From Nocardia arthritidis NBRC 100137 (GTDB taxonomy: Bacteria > Actinomycetota > Actinomycetes > Mycobacteriales > Mycobacteriaceae): DNA of 64,000 nt. Position numbers and translations under genes: made by a program. Numbering within the stretch: the stretch's first letter is position 1; the number at the start of each line of letters is the position of its first letter. The stretch lies in NCBI RefSeq assembly GCF_001612765.1, contig NZ_BDBB01000023.1:1-64000 (forward strand), written 5' to 3'. The notes under the pieces are model-generated. The model was not told the DNA's origin. It ran no database searches and saw nothing but the letters and a program-made list of their open reading frames with translations. Shown piece by piece: positions 8,425 to 16,800 of the stretch.

Positions 8425-8455
8425 TTGACATCAAGTACCAAATGGCAGTTACTAT
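8425..8455 (+). promoter_or_regulatory. probable sigma-70-type promoter of the MFS exporter
   Basis: TTGACA at 8425-8430 and TACTAT at 8450-8455, spacer 19 bases, in a locally AT-rich stretch (about 8423-8475) that contrasts with the GC-rich surroundings. It ends 33 bases before the ATG at 8489, which has a good Shine-Dalgarno (GGAGG, 8480-8484). The related segments ACTATCAA and ATCTATCAC downstream may be part of an operator for the TetR protein encoded at the other end of the MFS gene; that is inference. Confidence 0.5.
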
Positions 8456-8488
8456 CAAAAAGTTGTATCTATCACTTTCGGAGGCGTC

Positions 8489-10003
8489 ATGAAGAATGAC
8501 TCGACCCGCCGCTGGCTCGCCCTCGGCGCGCTGGCCGTGGCGATGCTGACCATCGGGCTCGATGTCACCGTGCTGACCGTGGCGCTGCCCACACTCGCGG
8601 TCGACCTGAACGCGAATACCGCCGCGCTGCAATGGTTCAGCAGCGCCTACACGCTGGCCCTGGCCGCCGTGATGCTGCCCGCCGGCGCGCTCGGCGATCG
8701 CTACGGCCGCAAGAAGTTCCTGCTCGCCGCCTTGGCGCTGTTCGGTGTCGCCTCGGTCGCCTGCGCCGTGGCGACCTCACCCGGCGAGCTCATCGCGGCG
8801 CGCGTCGCGCTCGGAATAGCGGCGGCGGCGATGATGCCGCTGTCGATGTCGGTGCTGCCCGCGTTGTTCCCCGAACCGGCCGATCTCCAGCGGGCGCTCA
8901 CGATCTGGATCACCTCCACCGCGATCGGTCTTCCGCTGGGCCCGATCGTGGGCGGCTGGCTGCTGCGCAACTTCTGGTGGGGTTCGGTGTTCCTGATCAA
9001 CGTGCCGATGGTCGTGATCGGCGCGCTCGCCGTCGCCGCCTTGGTGCCGGAATCGCGCAGCGCGCAACAGTTCCGGCTGGATCTGCCCGGGGTGGTGCTG
9101 TCGGCCGCGGGCATGCTCGGACTGACGTATGGCTTCATCCGTATCGGGGAGAAAGGCTGGGGCGACGGGCCCGCATGGGGCATTGTCGCGGCGGGTGTGC
9201 TCCTGTTCGGCGCGTTCCTGGCCTGGCAACGCAGGACGACGCATCCGCTGGTCGATCTCGGACTGTTCGCCGCCGACGGATTCCGCTGGGGCACCGGGTT
9301 TTCCATCGTGGTGAACTTCGCCATGTTCGGCATGTTCTTCACCGTTCCGCAGTACTTCCAGGCGGTGCTCGGCGTGGACGCGCTCGGCAGCGGCCTGCGG
9401 TTGCTTCCGCTGATCGGCGGATTGCTGGTCGGCAGCAGGTTGGTCGACAAGGTGCTGCCGAAACTGGGCATCCGCGTCGTGATCACCGCCGGGTTCACCG
9501 TCTTGGCCGGTTCCCTGGTGCTGGGCGCGCTCACCACCGTGGACAGCGGCTACGGCTTCACCGCCCTGTGGCTGACGCTGCTGGGCGCGGGGATGGGTCT
9601 GGTCATGCCCGCCGCGATGGGCATGGCGATGGGCGAACTGGACGCGGAGCGCTCCGGCTCCGGTTCCGCGCTGCTGCAAGCGCTGCGTCAGGCCGGGGGC
9701 ACCATCGGCGTCGCGGTGCTGGGCACCGTGCTGGCCACCCGGTATCGGTCGGAACTCGGCGCGCTGAATCGCGAACCGATCGACGACGGCGTGAACGCGG
9801 GCGTCGCCACGGCGCGCCACCTGGGTGATCAGTCGATGCTGCACCAGGTGCAGGTCGCCTTCCTCGGCGGCATGAGCGCGATGCTCTGGGTCTGCGCCGC
9901 GCTGTGCCTGCTGGCGGCCGTGCTCACGGCGATGTTCGTCCGCGCGCGGCAGCCCGACCGGGTGCGCGAGCCGGGTGCGGCAGAATCGATACATGTCGGT
10001 TGA
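8489..10003 (+). CDS. MFS drug-efflux transporter, DHA2 (EmrB/QacA) type
   Basis: 504 residues with 14 predicted membrane spans, the topology of the DHA2 family of proton-driven multidrug exporters. The motif A loop between TM2 and TM3 is GALGDRYGRKKFLLA, and the motif C region of TM5 reads ITSTAIGLPLGPIVGGWLL. The first span carries LDVTVLTVALPTL, the usual motif D1. GGAGG lies five bases before the ATG. Its last bases overlap the start of a TetR gene, so the exporter and regulator form an autoregulated pair, the normal layout for inducible efflux. Substrates cannot be predicted. Confidence 0.93.
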   Translation: MKNDSTRRWLALGALAVAMLTIGLDVTVLTVALPTLAVDLNANTAALQWFSSAYTLALAAVMLPAGALGDRYGRKKFLLAALALFGVASVACAVATSPGELIAARVALGIAAAAMMPLSMSVLPALFPEPADLQRALTIWITSTAIGLPLGPIVGGWLLRNFWWGSVFLINVPMVVIGALAVAALVPESRSAQQFRLDLPGVVLSAAGMLGLTYGFIRIGEKGWGDGPAWGIVAAGVLLFGAFLAWQRRTTHPLVDLGLFAADGFRWGTGFSIVVNFAMFGMFFTVPQYFQAVLGVDALGSGLRLLPLIGGLLVGSRLVDKVLPKLGIRVVITAGFTVLAGSLVLGALTTVDSGYGFTALWLTLLGAGMGLVMPAAMGMAMGELDAERSGSGSALLQALRQAGGTIGVAVLGTVLATRYRSELGALNREPIDDGVNAGVATARHLGDQSMLHQVQVAFLGGMSAMLWVCAALCLLAAVLTAMFVRARQPDRVREPGAAESIHVG

Positions 10004-10604
10004 GCTACCCGCGAACGGGACGGCGCGAGGTTTGCGCGAGCGAAAGAAGGAACGGACCCGCCGGACGATTCGCCTCGAGGCTTTCCGGCTGTTCCGCGAG
10101 CAGGGTTACAACGAGACGACCGTCGAGCAGATCGCCGCGGCCGCCGATGTCTCGCCGAGCACCTTCTTCCGCTACTTCCCGTCCAAGGAACAGCTGGTAC
10201 TGGCCGACGATCTCGATCCGGTGATCATCGAGGCGTTGCGTCGTCAGCCGCGCGACGTCCGCCCGATGGTCGCCTTCCGCGAGGCGGTGCGCGAGGTCTT
10301 CACCAACCTGCCCCCCGCCGAGCTGGCATTCGAGCAGGAACGTCAAGCGCTGCTGTTCCACGTGCCGGAACTGCGCTCCGCGATCGGCTTGGAGATGATG
10401 CGCAGCATTGATCTGCTGTCCGGATTGCTGGCCGATCACGTCGGCCGCTCGCCCGACGACTTCGAGGTGCGGGTGGCGGCAGGCGCGATGACGGGCGCCG
10501 GGCTGGCGGTCCAGGCGATGGCGCCGATGAACCTCGACAACATCGCGCGCACGATGGATTTCCTGGACGCGGGGCTCCCGCTCGGGCCGGATCGTCAGCA
10601 CTGA
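9993..10604 (+). CDS. TetR-family regulator of the MFS exporter
   Basis: 203 residues from ATG 9993, which overlaps the exporter by 11 bases. TetR HTH: RLEAFRLFREQGYNETTVEQ followed by AAAADVSPSTFFRYFPSKEQ, a near-consensus DNA-binding domain. The C-terminal domain (MftR/AcrR_C-like) has the usual amphipathic helices. Overlap with the exporter indicates cotranscription; the AT-rich region upstream of the exporter is the likely operator. It is convergent with phhA, with only 20 bases between stops. Confidence 0.9.
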   Translation: MSVELPANGTARGLRERKKERTRRTIRLEAFRLFREQGYNETTVEQIAAAADVSPSTFFRYFPSKEQLVLADDLDPVIIEALRRQPRDVRPMVAFREAVREVFTNLPPAELAFEQERQALLFHVPELRSAIGLEMMRSIDLLSGLLADHVGRSPDDFEVRVAAGAMTGAGLAVQAMAPMNLDNIARTMDFLDAGLPLGPDRQH

Positions 10605-10624
10605 GGGCCGAGCCTCGGACCGTC

Positions 10625-11521
10625 TTATGCCCCGGCGGTGCTGGCTTGCCGGAACCGATCCGGGGTGTCGTCGTCCATGGTCGCGAAGAAGCCGCCGATC
10701 ACGTCCTCGATCTCGGCGATCGAGTCCGCGCAGTAGAGAATCGGCTGGTAGTGGGTGATGTCGTAGGTCGCGGTGCCCATCTGCGCGATGTCGAGCGGGC
10801 GCAGCTCGGCGTGCCGGAACTCCTCGATCTCGCCGTAGGACGACAGCAGCCCCGCGCCGTAGCAGCGGATCTCACCGCGTTCCCGGACGACGCCGAATTC
10901 CATCGAGAACCAGAAGACGTCGGCCAGGAATTTCAGCGCGCGGTCGGTGCTCAGCCGCGCGACCGCCGCGCCGACCGTCGCGTAGATCGCCGCGAAGCGC
11001 GGACTGGCGATCTGGTTGGCGTGCCCGATGATCTCGTGAATGGCGTCCGGTTCGGGGGTGTACAACGGCGCGGAATGATGCCGGATGTATTGCGTGGAGT
11101 GGAAGATCCGATCCGCGAAGGAGCCGAAGAACTCGCGCAGCGGCACCAGGCCCGCGGCCGGTGCGTAGCGGAATCCGGTCAGCGGTGCCAGCGCCGCGGA
11201 GACCTCGTCCAGTTGCGGGATGTGATCGGTGGGCAACGACAGCGCCTCGGCGGCGGCGAGAACCTCCGCGCTGGCATAGCTGCGATGTTTGCGGGCGAGT
11301 TCGGCCGACACGATCCGCCACACCTGCTGCTCCTCGTCGGTGTAGGCGATGTGGGGGAGCGGCTTTCCCGGCGCGTAGTCCAGCGCCAGCGCGGCGATGG
11401 CGTTGCGCCGGGCCCGGTAGGCCGGATCGTGCACGCCGGGGTGCTCGTCGCTCAGGTGCACGGTCACGTCGCCGTCGCCGGTGCGGGTCACCGGCGAGTA
11501 CAGCTGCGCCTCGCTGAACAT
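10625..11521 (-). CDS. phhA: phenylalanine 4-monooxygenase
   Basis: 298 residues from ATG 11521 (an in-frame TTG at 11533 is an alternative). It hydroxylates phenylalanine to tyrosine with tetrahydropterin and non-haem iron. The iron ligands are visible: the two His of AIHEIIGHANQ and the Glu of FGVVRERGEIRCYGAG. The catalytic core motif SAPLYTPEPD and the end motif EFRHAELRPLDIAQM fit monomeric bacterial enzymes. No ACT regulatory domain is present. The transcript is isolated from the upstream DUF4396 gene by a strong terminator. Confidence 0.93.
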   Translation of the reverse strand: MFSEAQLYSPVTRTGDGDVTVHLSDEHPGVHDPAYRARRNAIAALALDYAPGKPLPHIAYTDEEQQVWRIVSAELARKHRSYASAEVLAAAEALSLPTDHIPQLDEVSAALAPLTGFRYAPAAGLVPLREFFGSFADRIFHSTQYIRHHSAPLYTPEPDAIHEIIGHANQIASPRFAAIYATVGAAVARLSTDRALKFLADVFWFSMEFGVVRERGEIRCYGAGLLSSYGEIEEFRHAELRPLDIAQMGTATYDITHYQPILYCADSIAEIEDVIGGFFATMDDDTPDRFRQASTAGA

Positions 11522-11557
11522 ATCTCGATGCAAGCACCACCGGGACCCGGCGACAAC

Positions 11558-11603
11558 AAAAGCCCGTTCAGCTGGACAATCTGCCTAGCCGAACGGGCCT
11601 TTT
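11558..11603 (-). terminator. Rho-independent terminator after the DUF4396 gene
   Basis: An inverted repeat, GCCCGTTCAGCT (11562-11573) and AGCCGAACGGGC (11587-11598), with one mismatch, flanked by A-run and T-run on the two sides so it works in either direction. It lies 46 bases downstream of the DUF4396 stop and just upstream of phhA, and prevents read-through into phhA. Confidence 0.88.
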
Positions 11604-11649
11604 CCGGGCGAACCTGGGAGTAGAAGGTGCGGATCGGACGACGTTCTGA

Positions 11650-12183
11650 TCAGTGCGCGCCGTGCAGTGCATGCACCACCGCGTGGCCCTTGCCGCGTCC
11701 GATCAGCCACTTGTTGACCGGTGTCGTCACCACGAACGCCACGGCGAAGGCGAAGGCGAGTGTGGTCCAGAACAGTACGGTGTCCAGGTGGGCGTCCATC
11801 GCCCCCGGGACCGCCAGGATCACGGCGTTGTCCACGATCTCCATGACCGTGATGGACACCGTGTCGGCGGCCAGCGCGGTACCGATGGCGGCCGCCAACG
11901 GCAGGCCCGCCCGCAGTACGCCGCGCATGGTGAACGCGTAACCGAACACGAACGCCAGCACGATGGCCAGCACCATCGTCGAGGCGTTGTTCCAGCCCAG
12001 CGCGGTGCCGATCACCATGCCGAGGATCTCACCGATGGCGCAGCCGGTGAGGCAGTGCAGCGTCGCCATGGCCGCCATCCGCCAGGTAGCGGGGGAGTGG
12101 TGCGCGGTGTACTGAACGGCGTCCTTCATCGCGTGCGCGGTGTGCGAGGCGTGCTCGCCCGAGGGGTCGTGCCTGTGTTCCAT
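11650..12183 (-). CDS. DUF4396 membrane protein
   Basis: 177 residues. The N-terminus is rich in His (MEHRHDPSGEHASHTAHAM), followed by four or five membrane helices typical of DUF4396 (for example LHCLTGCAIGEILGMVIGTA and MVLAIVLAFVFGYAFTMRGV). Conserved Cys (LHCLTGC) and intramembrane Asp/Glu (ADTVSITVMEIVDNAV) suggest metal or redox chemistry; the family function is not established. A palindrome of the CsoR type lies 10 bases upstream of the ATG, which together with the His-rich tail points to copper or persulfide stress. It ends at a strong terminator. Confidence 0.85.
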   Translation of the reverse strand: MEHRHDPSGEHASHTAHAMKDAVQYTAHHSPATWRMAAMATLHCLTGCAIGEILGMVIGTALGWNNASTMVLAIVLAFVFGYAFTMRGVLRAGLPLAAAIGTALAADTVSITVMEIVDNAVILAVPGAMDAHLDTVLFWTTLAFAFAVAFVVTTPVNKWLIGRGKGHAVVHALHGAH

Positions 12184-12193
12184 GCGGGGAACT

Positions 12194-12210
12194 ATACCCC
12201 CGTAGGGTAT
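12194..12210. promoter_or_regulatory. CsoR/RcnR-family-type operator palindrome
   Basis: ATACCC, CCGTA, GGGTAT: a 17-base palindrome with G-tracts flanked by TA, the form known for CsoR, CstR and related copper or sulfur sensing repressors. It sits 11 bases before the start of the DUF4396 gene, overlapping any promoter there. No CsoR-like gene is in the window, so the regulator would be encoded elsewhere. Confidence 0.6.
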
Positions 12211-12290
12211 TAACGCAAGGCCGAGTTCGTGATTTGCCGGACATGAACCCGCGTTATGCCGCAAGATGGCGAATGTACGAAGGAGGGCGC

Positions 12291-12488
12291 ATGAAATCCG
12301 TGCGGATCGATCTCGACCAGGACTTGCTCGCCGCGGCCGCTGCCATCATGGGCACGTCCAGCAGCGACGCCACCATCAACGAGGCCTTGCGCCGGATCGT
12401 CGTGCACGAGCGTCAGCTGCACAATCTGCAACGGCTCGCCGCGAAGGCGTTCGTCGGGCTATCGGATGTCGCGGTGGTGGACCGCTAG
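12291..12488 (+). CDS. VapB-type ribbon-helix-helix small protein (orphan antitoxin-like)
   Basis: 65 residues starting at an ATG preceded by GGAGGG (12281-12286). The sequence MKSVRIDLDQDLLAAAAAIM, then SSSDATINEALRRIV, is the ribbon-helix-helix of DUF2191/VapB antitoxins, in which the first strand binds DNA. The C-terminal toxin-neutralising tail is short (FVGLSDVAVVDR). The usual VapC PIN-domain gene does not follow: the next gene is on the opposite strand after 27 bases. It is either an orphan antitoxin or a small DNA-binding regulator. Confidence 0.75.
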   Translation: MKSVRIDLDQDLLAAAAAIMGTSSSDATINEALRRIVVHERQLHNLQRLAAKAFVGLSDVAVVDR

Positions 12489-12515
12489 GCGTCTTCCGCA
12501 GACGCCGCCCTTCGG

Positions 12516-12815
12516 CTACCTGGGCGATACGGGCCGCTGCTCGTCGAGAGCGCGCTGCCAGACCGCCTCGAACTCGTGAGCGTCGATCTGGAGCGCGGTG
12601 AACTCGGTCTCGGCATTGATCTCCCCCGGGGTCGGAACCGGAATCTGCCCCAGTTCGGTCGTACCGGTTCCGCTGCCCGAATCGGCCCAGTCGGCGTGCC
12701 CGTCACGGAACATCTCGACCTTGCGTACCTCGAAACCGTCGTCGCCGATCTCGCTGAACAGCTCGACCGGCTCGTCATCGAAGTCGTGGTGCCATTGCGC
12801 CTTCAGGTACCACAT
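12516..12815 (-). CDS. DUF6881-like small protein
   Basis: 99 residues. The pattern WYLKAQWHHDFDDEPVELFS, then EIGDDGFEVRKVEMFRDG, matches the actinobacterial DUF6881 family of small single-domain proteins of unknown function, often found near immunity-like genes. The end (EFTALQIDAHEFEAVWQRA) is the conserved helix. No signal peptide or membrane span. I assign no function. Convergent with the VapB-like gene; no partner is visible. Confidence 0.75.
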   Translation of the reverse strand: MWYLKAQWHHDFDDEPVELFSEIGDDGFEVRKVEMFRDGHADWADSGSGTGTTELGQIPVPTPGEINAETEFTALQIDAHEFEAVWQRALDEQRPVSPR

Positions 12816-12942
12816 CGCACATCAGCTCCCCAGTTCGTGACCGCTCGGCTACCGAACCGCACACCAGCCAGCATATGCGCGATGTGTCGGTGGCCCCTGG
12901 CAGAATCCCGGTCACTGTTGGCGTGACCGAGGGGTGGGAGTC

Positions 12943-13626
12943 ATGGCGGTCTCTCTAGTCGACGTGCCGGTGGCGCAGCGGCCGCGTGAGCGGTTGCTGG
13001 CACTCGGCCCGCACGCGCTCAGCGACGCGGAGTTGCTGGCCCTGCTGCTGGGGCAGGGCAGGCGCGGCGCGAGCGCGCTGGACCTGGCGGTGGAACTCTT
13101 GGTCGAGCACGGCGGGCTTGCCGGGCTGTCGTCGGCGCGCCCGGAGGAGTTGTCGCGCCGAGCCGGCGTCGGCGTCGCGAAGGCCGCCGCCATCATCGCC
13201 GCTTTCCACCTCGGCGCGCGAGCACGCGGTAGGCCGGACATCTCGAGCCGGCTGACCAGCCCCGCCGAGGTGGCCGCCGCCGCGCGCCCGCATTTCGCCG
13301 GGTCCAGGGTCGAGCGCCTGCTCGTCCTGGTTTGCGACGCGCAGAACCGCCTGCGGCAAAAGGTCTTCGTCGCCGAAGGCGCCATCGACCAGGTAGCCGT
13401 CCCGGTCCGGGAAATCCTCAACACCGTCCTGCGCCACGACGGCCGAGCCTTCGCCATCGTCCACAACCACCCCTCCGGCGACCCCACCCCCAGCCCCGAC
13501 GACCGCCGCACCACCACCCTGCTCACCGAAGCGGCGCGAACCGTAGGTCTGCGTTTCCTGGACCACGTCGTCCTCGCAGGGGAGAGATGGGCCAGCGCCC
13601 CGGGGTGGCAAGTGGCTGAAAGGTGA
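12943..13626 (+). CDS. radC: RadC / JAB-domain protein
   Basis: 227 residues. An N-terminal helix-hairpin-helix-type region (ERLLALGPHALSDAELLALL to AGVGVAKAAAIIAAF, about 15-80) is followed by a JAB (Mov34) metalloprotein domain with the zinc motif HNHPSGDPTPSPDD (about 175-188). Despite the name, RadC has no proven role in DNA repair and its enzymatic activity is unknown. Start ATG 12943 was chosen over GTG 12934 because of GGGG at 12931-12934. It runs convergently against the giant gene. Confidence 0.9.
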   Translation: MAVSLVDVPVAQRPRERLLALGPHALSDAELLALLLGQGRRGASALDLAVELLVEHGGLAGLSSARPEELSRRAGVGVAKAAAIIAAFHLGARARGRPDISSRLTSPAEVAAAARPHFAGSRVERLLVLVCDAQNRLRQKVFVAEGAIDQVAVPVREILNTVLRHDGRAFAIVHNHPSGDPTPSPDDRRTTTLLTEAARTVGLRFLDHVVLAGERWASAPGWQVAER

Positions 13627-13833
13627 AACCCTCCGCGACCACGCTGCCGACTGACGGCTGCACGATGTACCGGGCCATCGTGAGAACTGCGGCCTGATCC
13701 ACTCGGTTGGTCCCATGGACAACGCACAGCTTCGAGAGTGGCGGATCGGGAGCCCATCGAGCCACCGGTCGTCTATGCCGGTTCCCAGGTCGCGCCCCGG
13801 TCCGGCGGGCAGTGGCAGATGCCAGACACCGCA

Positions 13834-16800
13834 TTAGTTTTCGCTGCTCGATGTGCTCGAGGATGTTTCGGATTCCGGCGAACTTCGCGGGTCCTGTTCG
13901 GAGTCCCCGGGCTCGCGGGCGGGTTCGTCGACGTCCCCGGGCTCGCGGGCGGGTTCGTCGACCGTGGGCGGGCCGGCGACGGGCTTCGCTACACCCGGTG
14001 CGCCGGGGCGGGATCCGGCGTAGTGGCCGTCGGTGCGGAGGAAGTGGGCGTCGATATCCGGACCTCGGTTGCGATGGCTCGCAGGTACCGTGAGCCGGTT
14101 GGTCAGTGCGTGGATGCCCTTGGTGACGTCTCGGCCGGATCGCCCGTCGACGTAGCGGATGGTGCCGTGGTAGTTGACGACGTTGACGGTGTGGCCCTGC
14201 AAACCTCCGAAAGGTTGGTGGCGGTAGGCGATGATGCCGCGTGCCAGGTGGCCGGCGTCGAGGAGTTGCTGTTCGAGGTCGGTCCAGCTCTCGACGTGCT
14301 GGAACGTCGTGTCGTAGTGGGCCTGGATGAACCGGATGTGGGATCGGCTGTCGTCACCGGGTCCTCGTCCTGTTTCCGACGGTTCGGCGACGATATCGGG
14401 TCGGCCGCTGAGCCGGAGGTCGGCGGCGAGGGTGCACTCGGCGCTGATGTCCCAGTGGCGCAGTGGGTTGATGCCGCGGATCCGGTCGAGCAGCGGGTCG
14501 TCGGGCGCGGGCTCCACCAGGGTGGGCGACGGTTGCGCCACGCCGCTGTCCATGGCCGGTCGATCGGTGTCACCATCGGGGGATTGCGTGGGTTCGGCGT
14601 CGGGCGACGGTTGTGCCGCGGCATCGGTCGTCTCCGTAACCGCACCGGGGCTGGACAGGAAACGGCCATGCAGCTGGGCCGCGAGCTTCTGTATCAGTAC
14701 TCGGCCTCGGCCGCTAGCCATGCCGAGCAGGTACCGGTCGATCACCCCGAGCATGTACTCGTCGACCGACTGGCTTCCGATCAGCGAATAGAGGCGGGCC
14801 GCGAGATATCTGGTGCGCAGATATTCCGGCGACTCGCGGTCGAAACCGCGGCAGCCGGGGAAGTGCAGCGCCGACCACAGGTCGTTCTTGAGGTGCTGCT
14901 CCCAGAAGGCGTATTCCCCGGGTGTGAGTACTTTCCGCATCTGGACACGGTCGCCGTCGAGCATCGGTCGGCCCGCCAGGTAGGACATGGTTCCCGTCGC
15001 GATCGACAGCAGTTGTGGCAGCTCGTCGAGCGATGTTTCGCGCAGGTACCACTGGAACGGCATGGCCCTGTCGACGGCGGCGCTGCTGGTGGGTCCCTCC
15101 GGCTCGTCCTCGGGCAAGGTCCGGAACTTCCAGACGGTGATTGTCTCGTTCCCCTGTACTCGCTTCTCCTGCTTGAACAACAGCGGACCCGGGGCGGAAA
15201 TACCCAATAGTTGTTCGGCCTTCAAACCGGTAGCGACGACCAGCGCGAGCGTCAGGTAGATGGGGGAGCGTCGCAGCAAGCGCTTCAGTTCGAAGGCATC
15301 CTTGGCGGTGAGTTCTACGGTTCGCAGCGTGGCGCGGTCGCCCTCGCGCAGCGCCCGGAACCACCGCCCGCGGTTGGCGACCCAATCCGGCCCGGACGGT
15401 TCGGCAGCGCTGGGAATCGGTATGTGCTCGAGGTAGGCGAACGGACGATTGCCGTCCTTGCCGCGGTAGGTCAACAGTTCAGCGATGAGCTGCTCGATTT
15501 CGGCGGCCTCCGCCGGCTCGAAGCCCTCGTTCAGTGCGCGGGTGCGGGCGGCCCGCCTGCGTTCCGGATCGGTGAGATGAAGCACCGGAGCGCGGCCCCC
15601 ATCGGCCGGCCGATGTTCGGCGCGGGTGGCCTCGGCGCCACGGCCCGCGGTGATCAGGCCGATATTGTCCAGCGACTCGGTCGGCACCCGGGCCTCGATA
15701 TCGGCATACGAGTTGTAACCCTGATGGACCTGCGTCCGCTTGCGGAACTCTGGTGTCTTCGGTGGCTCCGCGGTGACCCGCACCGCTCCCCAGGACTCGC
15801 CGGCCGGATCCGGTCCCAGACCGCGGTTGAGGAATCGGCCGCGCCGGTCGGGAGCGGTGGCGCCGAGCCAGGCGATGGGATCACGGGTCGCCGTCAGAAC
15901 GTAGACGTTCTCGGCCCCGATACCGAAGTCGGTAGCCCGGGTCATCGGGCCCGCGCCCGGGGAGGCCGTCAGAACCACCTGGTCGATCTCGCCGGCCAGC
16001 CGGACGTCCCGGCCCGCGTAGCACACGGTCGTGGTGCCGTAGCTGTGTCCGACCAGAGTGTGCAACCGCGGCAGCGCGGTTCCTCGATGCTCTGCCAACG
16101 ATTCGCGAGTGCTGTTGTAAGACACAATATCTCGGGCTACGACATAGCCACCGACTTCGGCGAACCGGTGATAGGCGGGATCGAACGGGAGAACCGGCAG
16201 CGTTCCCTTCAGCAGTTTGGTGGGGTGTTCGTAGCCGATATCGATGATGGCCGCCACGGTCTCTTCGGGTGCGTACCGTGAGGTCATCTCGTACTGTGCA
16301 CCCGCAAACCCGTATCGGTACAGCAGTGACCGCAGCGTGGTCCCGAAGCCGCCGACATGGCGGGTGACGTTCGTCGCCTCGTCGGCGTCTCCGATGCAGA
16401 CGGAGATCCGACCGTTGCCGTCGTATTTCTCGGCGTCGTAGGCGAGGAGTTGTACCGGCGGCGATCCGAATTCCTCGACGCGGCGTTCTATTTCGGCCAG
16501 TTGATCCCGGGTGGTCTCCAGGTTGAGCAGATGCGTCTTCTCGGCGGCGGTGAGTTTGCGGTGCCCGATGATCCGGCGCAGCTGCGTGAGCTGCCGGGTG
16601 ATCGACCGGCGATTGGCGTAATCGCGCACGGTGTACGGGATGCCGTCGGTATTGCCGATCAGGGCGGGGTGGACCGCCACCATCCCCGCCTGCTGTTCGG
16701 TGGACAGTGAGAACCACCAGCGCGCATTCCTTCTGGCGCGTGCGCGGGCGGCATCGACTACCTCATCGGGGTCGACGCGCTCGACCAGCGACCATAGTGT

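Noticed and set aside
13523..13834. Small minus-strand open frame overlapping the radC end, as a possible immunity gene
   Set aside because: Half of it is antisense to radC; no ribosome binding site and no fold recognised.
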